Assembly (NCBI GenBank): GCA_025999315.1 | Contig: BNXD01000017.1 | Location: 1-29,949, forward strand | Source of the DNA: Bacteroidia bacterium | Lineage (GTDB): Bacteria; Bacteroidota; Bacteroidia; Bacteroidales; Rikenellaceae | Direction: 5' to 3' | Length of the DNA: 29,949 bases | Shown: in pieces, positions 29,536 to 29,949 of the stretch | Layout: every line of letters begins with the position of its first letter | Position numbering within the stretch: position 1 is the stretch's first letter | The notes under the pieces: generated by a model | What the model was told of the DNA's origin: nothing | Databases searched by the model: none | What the model saw: only the letters and a program-made list of their open reading frames with translations | Made by a program: the position numbers and the translations under genes

Positions 29536-29949
29536 CCGCAAAATCGCTATGGGGTGTCTACTCTAAATCGAATGGCGAAGTTACGCAAGAACGGCAACAA
29601 ATCCAAAAATTATGTGAAGTGAAGAGTTGAAATTCGATATTAGAGAGTTTGTTTAAAATCTATTCTTCAAAATTATTACGCCCCTTGTTCGGGCCTTTCC
29701 CTCCGTCGCCTTGTCGCAAGAAACACCGCCATGCTCTGCGGCGGCGAAGAAAAAGTCGTCAAACAATGAATCATGCGAAACAGGCGTTGAGATTTTTAGC
29801 AATGTGATTGGGGGGGGAGATATTATATAACATCTAAAAATTAATTACACAAATATTTTTAATGATTTCATTTGGTCTGTCCGCCGATGAAAATAGTCGC
29901 CAGAATTTGGCAATGCGTTCTTTGAGAGATGATAAATAACGATTGTGAG
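29536..29949. other. AT-rich gene-free right edge, possible rRNA operon leader
   Basis: No gene is seen in these 414 bases. The stretch 29600-29880 is strikingly AT-rich in part, with a G8 run near 29810. Near the edge GTTCTTTGAG (29917-29926) resembles the boxA antitermination sequence that lies ahead of 16S rRNA genes in many bacteria, including Bacteroidota. If so, a 16S rRNA gene starts just outside the window on the plus strand. Confidence 0.35.

Overview
This window is chromosomal DNA from a member of the Bacteroidota, most likely a GC-rich Bacteroidales of the Alistipes/Rikenellaceae type. The evidence is: TAnnTTTG-type -7 promoter boxes in front of several genes, a carboxypeptidase-regulatory-domain TonB receptor paired with a lipoprotein, a flavobacteria-type arginine decarboxylase, and the gene order sigma54 activator - LptE - TPR-like protein - SecG that is familiar from this phylum. 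Genus-level placement is inference. No rRNA or tRNA gene, CRISPR array or phage gene is visible; only the extreme right edge may be an rRNA leader.

Layout. Bases 1-4.3 kb form a tetrapyrrole and sulfur block: the 3' end of a probable glutamyl-tRNA reductase, hemL, and a siroheme sulfite/nitrite reductase fused to a helical domain and a C-terminal TusA domain. The first two make the precursor of siroheme, which the third needs. Bases 4.4-12.1 kb are on the minus strand: an mgtA-type Mg2+ P-type ATPase, then a TonB-dependent receptor and a beta-helix lipoprotein that look like one outer-membrane unit. Bases 12.4-19.5 kb hold envelope genes: a META/HslJ lipoprotein, an M23 endopeptidase-like protein, a lipocalin-like lipoprotein and a large AsmA-like protein. 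At 19.6-20.3 kb lies an AT-richer, decayed GNAT toxin-antitoxin pair, with both genes frameshifted. Next come speA (minus), an HU-like membrane protein, a sigma54 activator without receiver domain, LptE, a TPR-like protein and SecG (21.9-25.7 kb). The right side has a two-gene minus-strand operon, an aminotransferase followed by phenylacetate-CoA ligase, and then AT-rich DNA.

The least ordinary part is non-coding. Four gene-free stretches (122-596, 6169-6430, 12899-13882, 25688-26908) share a mosaic of repeat modules in different orders and orientations. They are rich in hairpins, and one hairpin keeps its stem by compensatory base changes between copies. One stretch has three concentric inverted repeats forming a 159-nt rod, and another has a 22-bp long-range helix that crosses a smaller one like a pseudoknot. 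I recognise no described RNA or mobile-element family in them. They are the best candidates here for an undescribed element. All sequence matches reported were made by eye.
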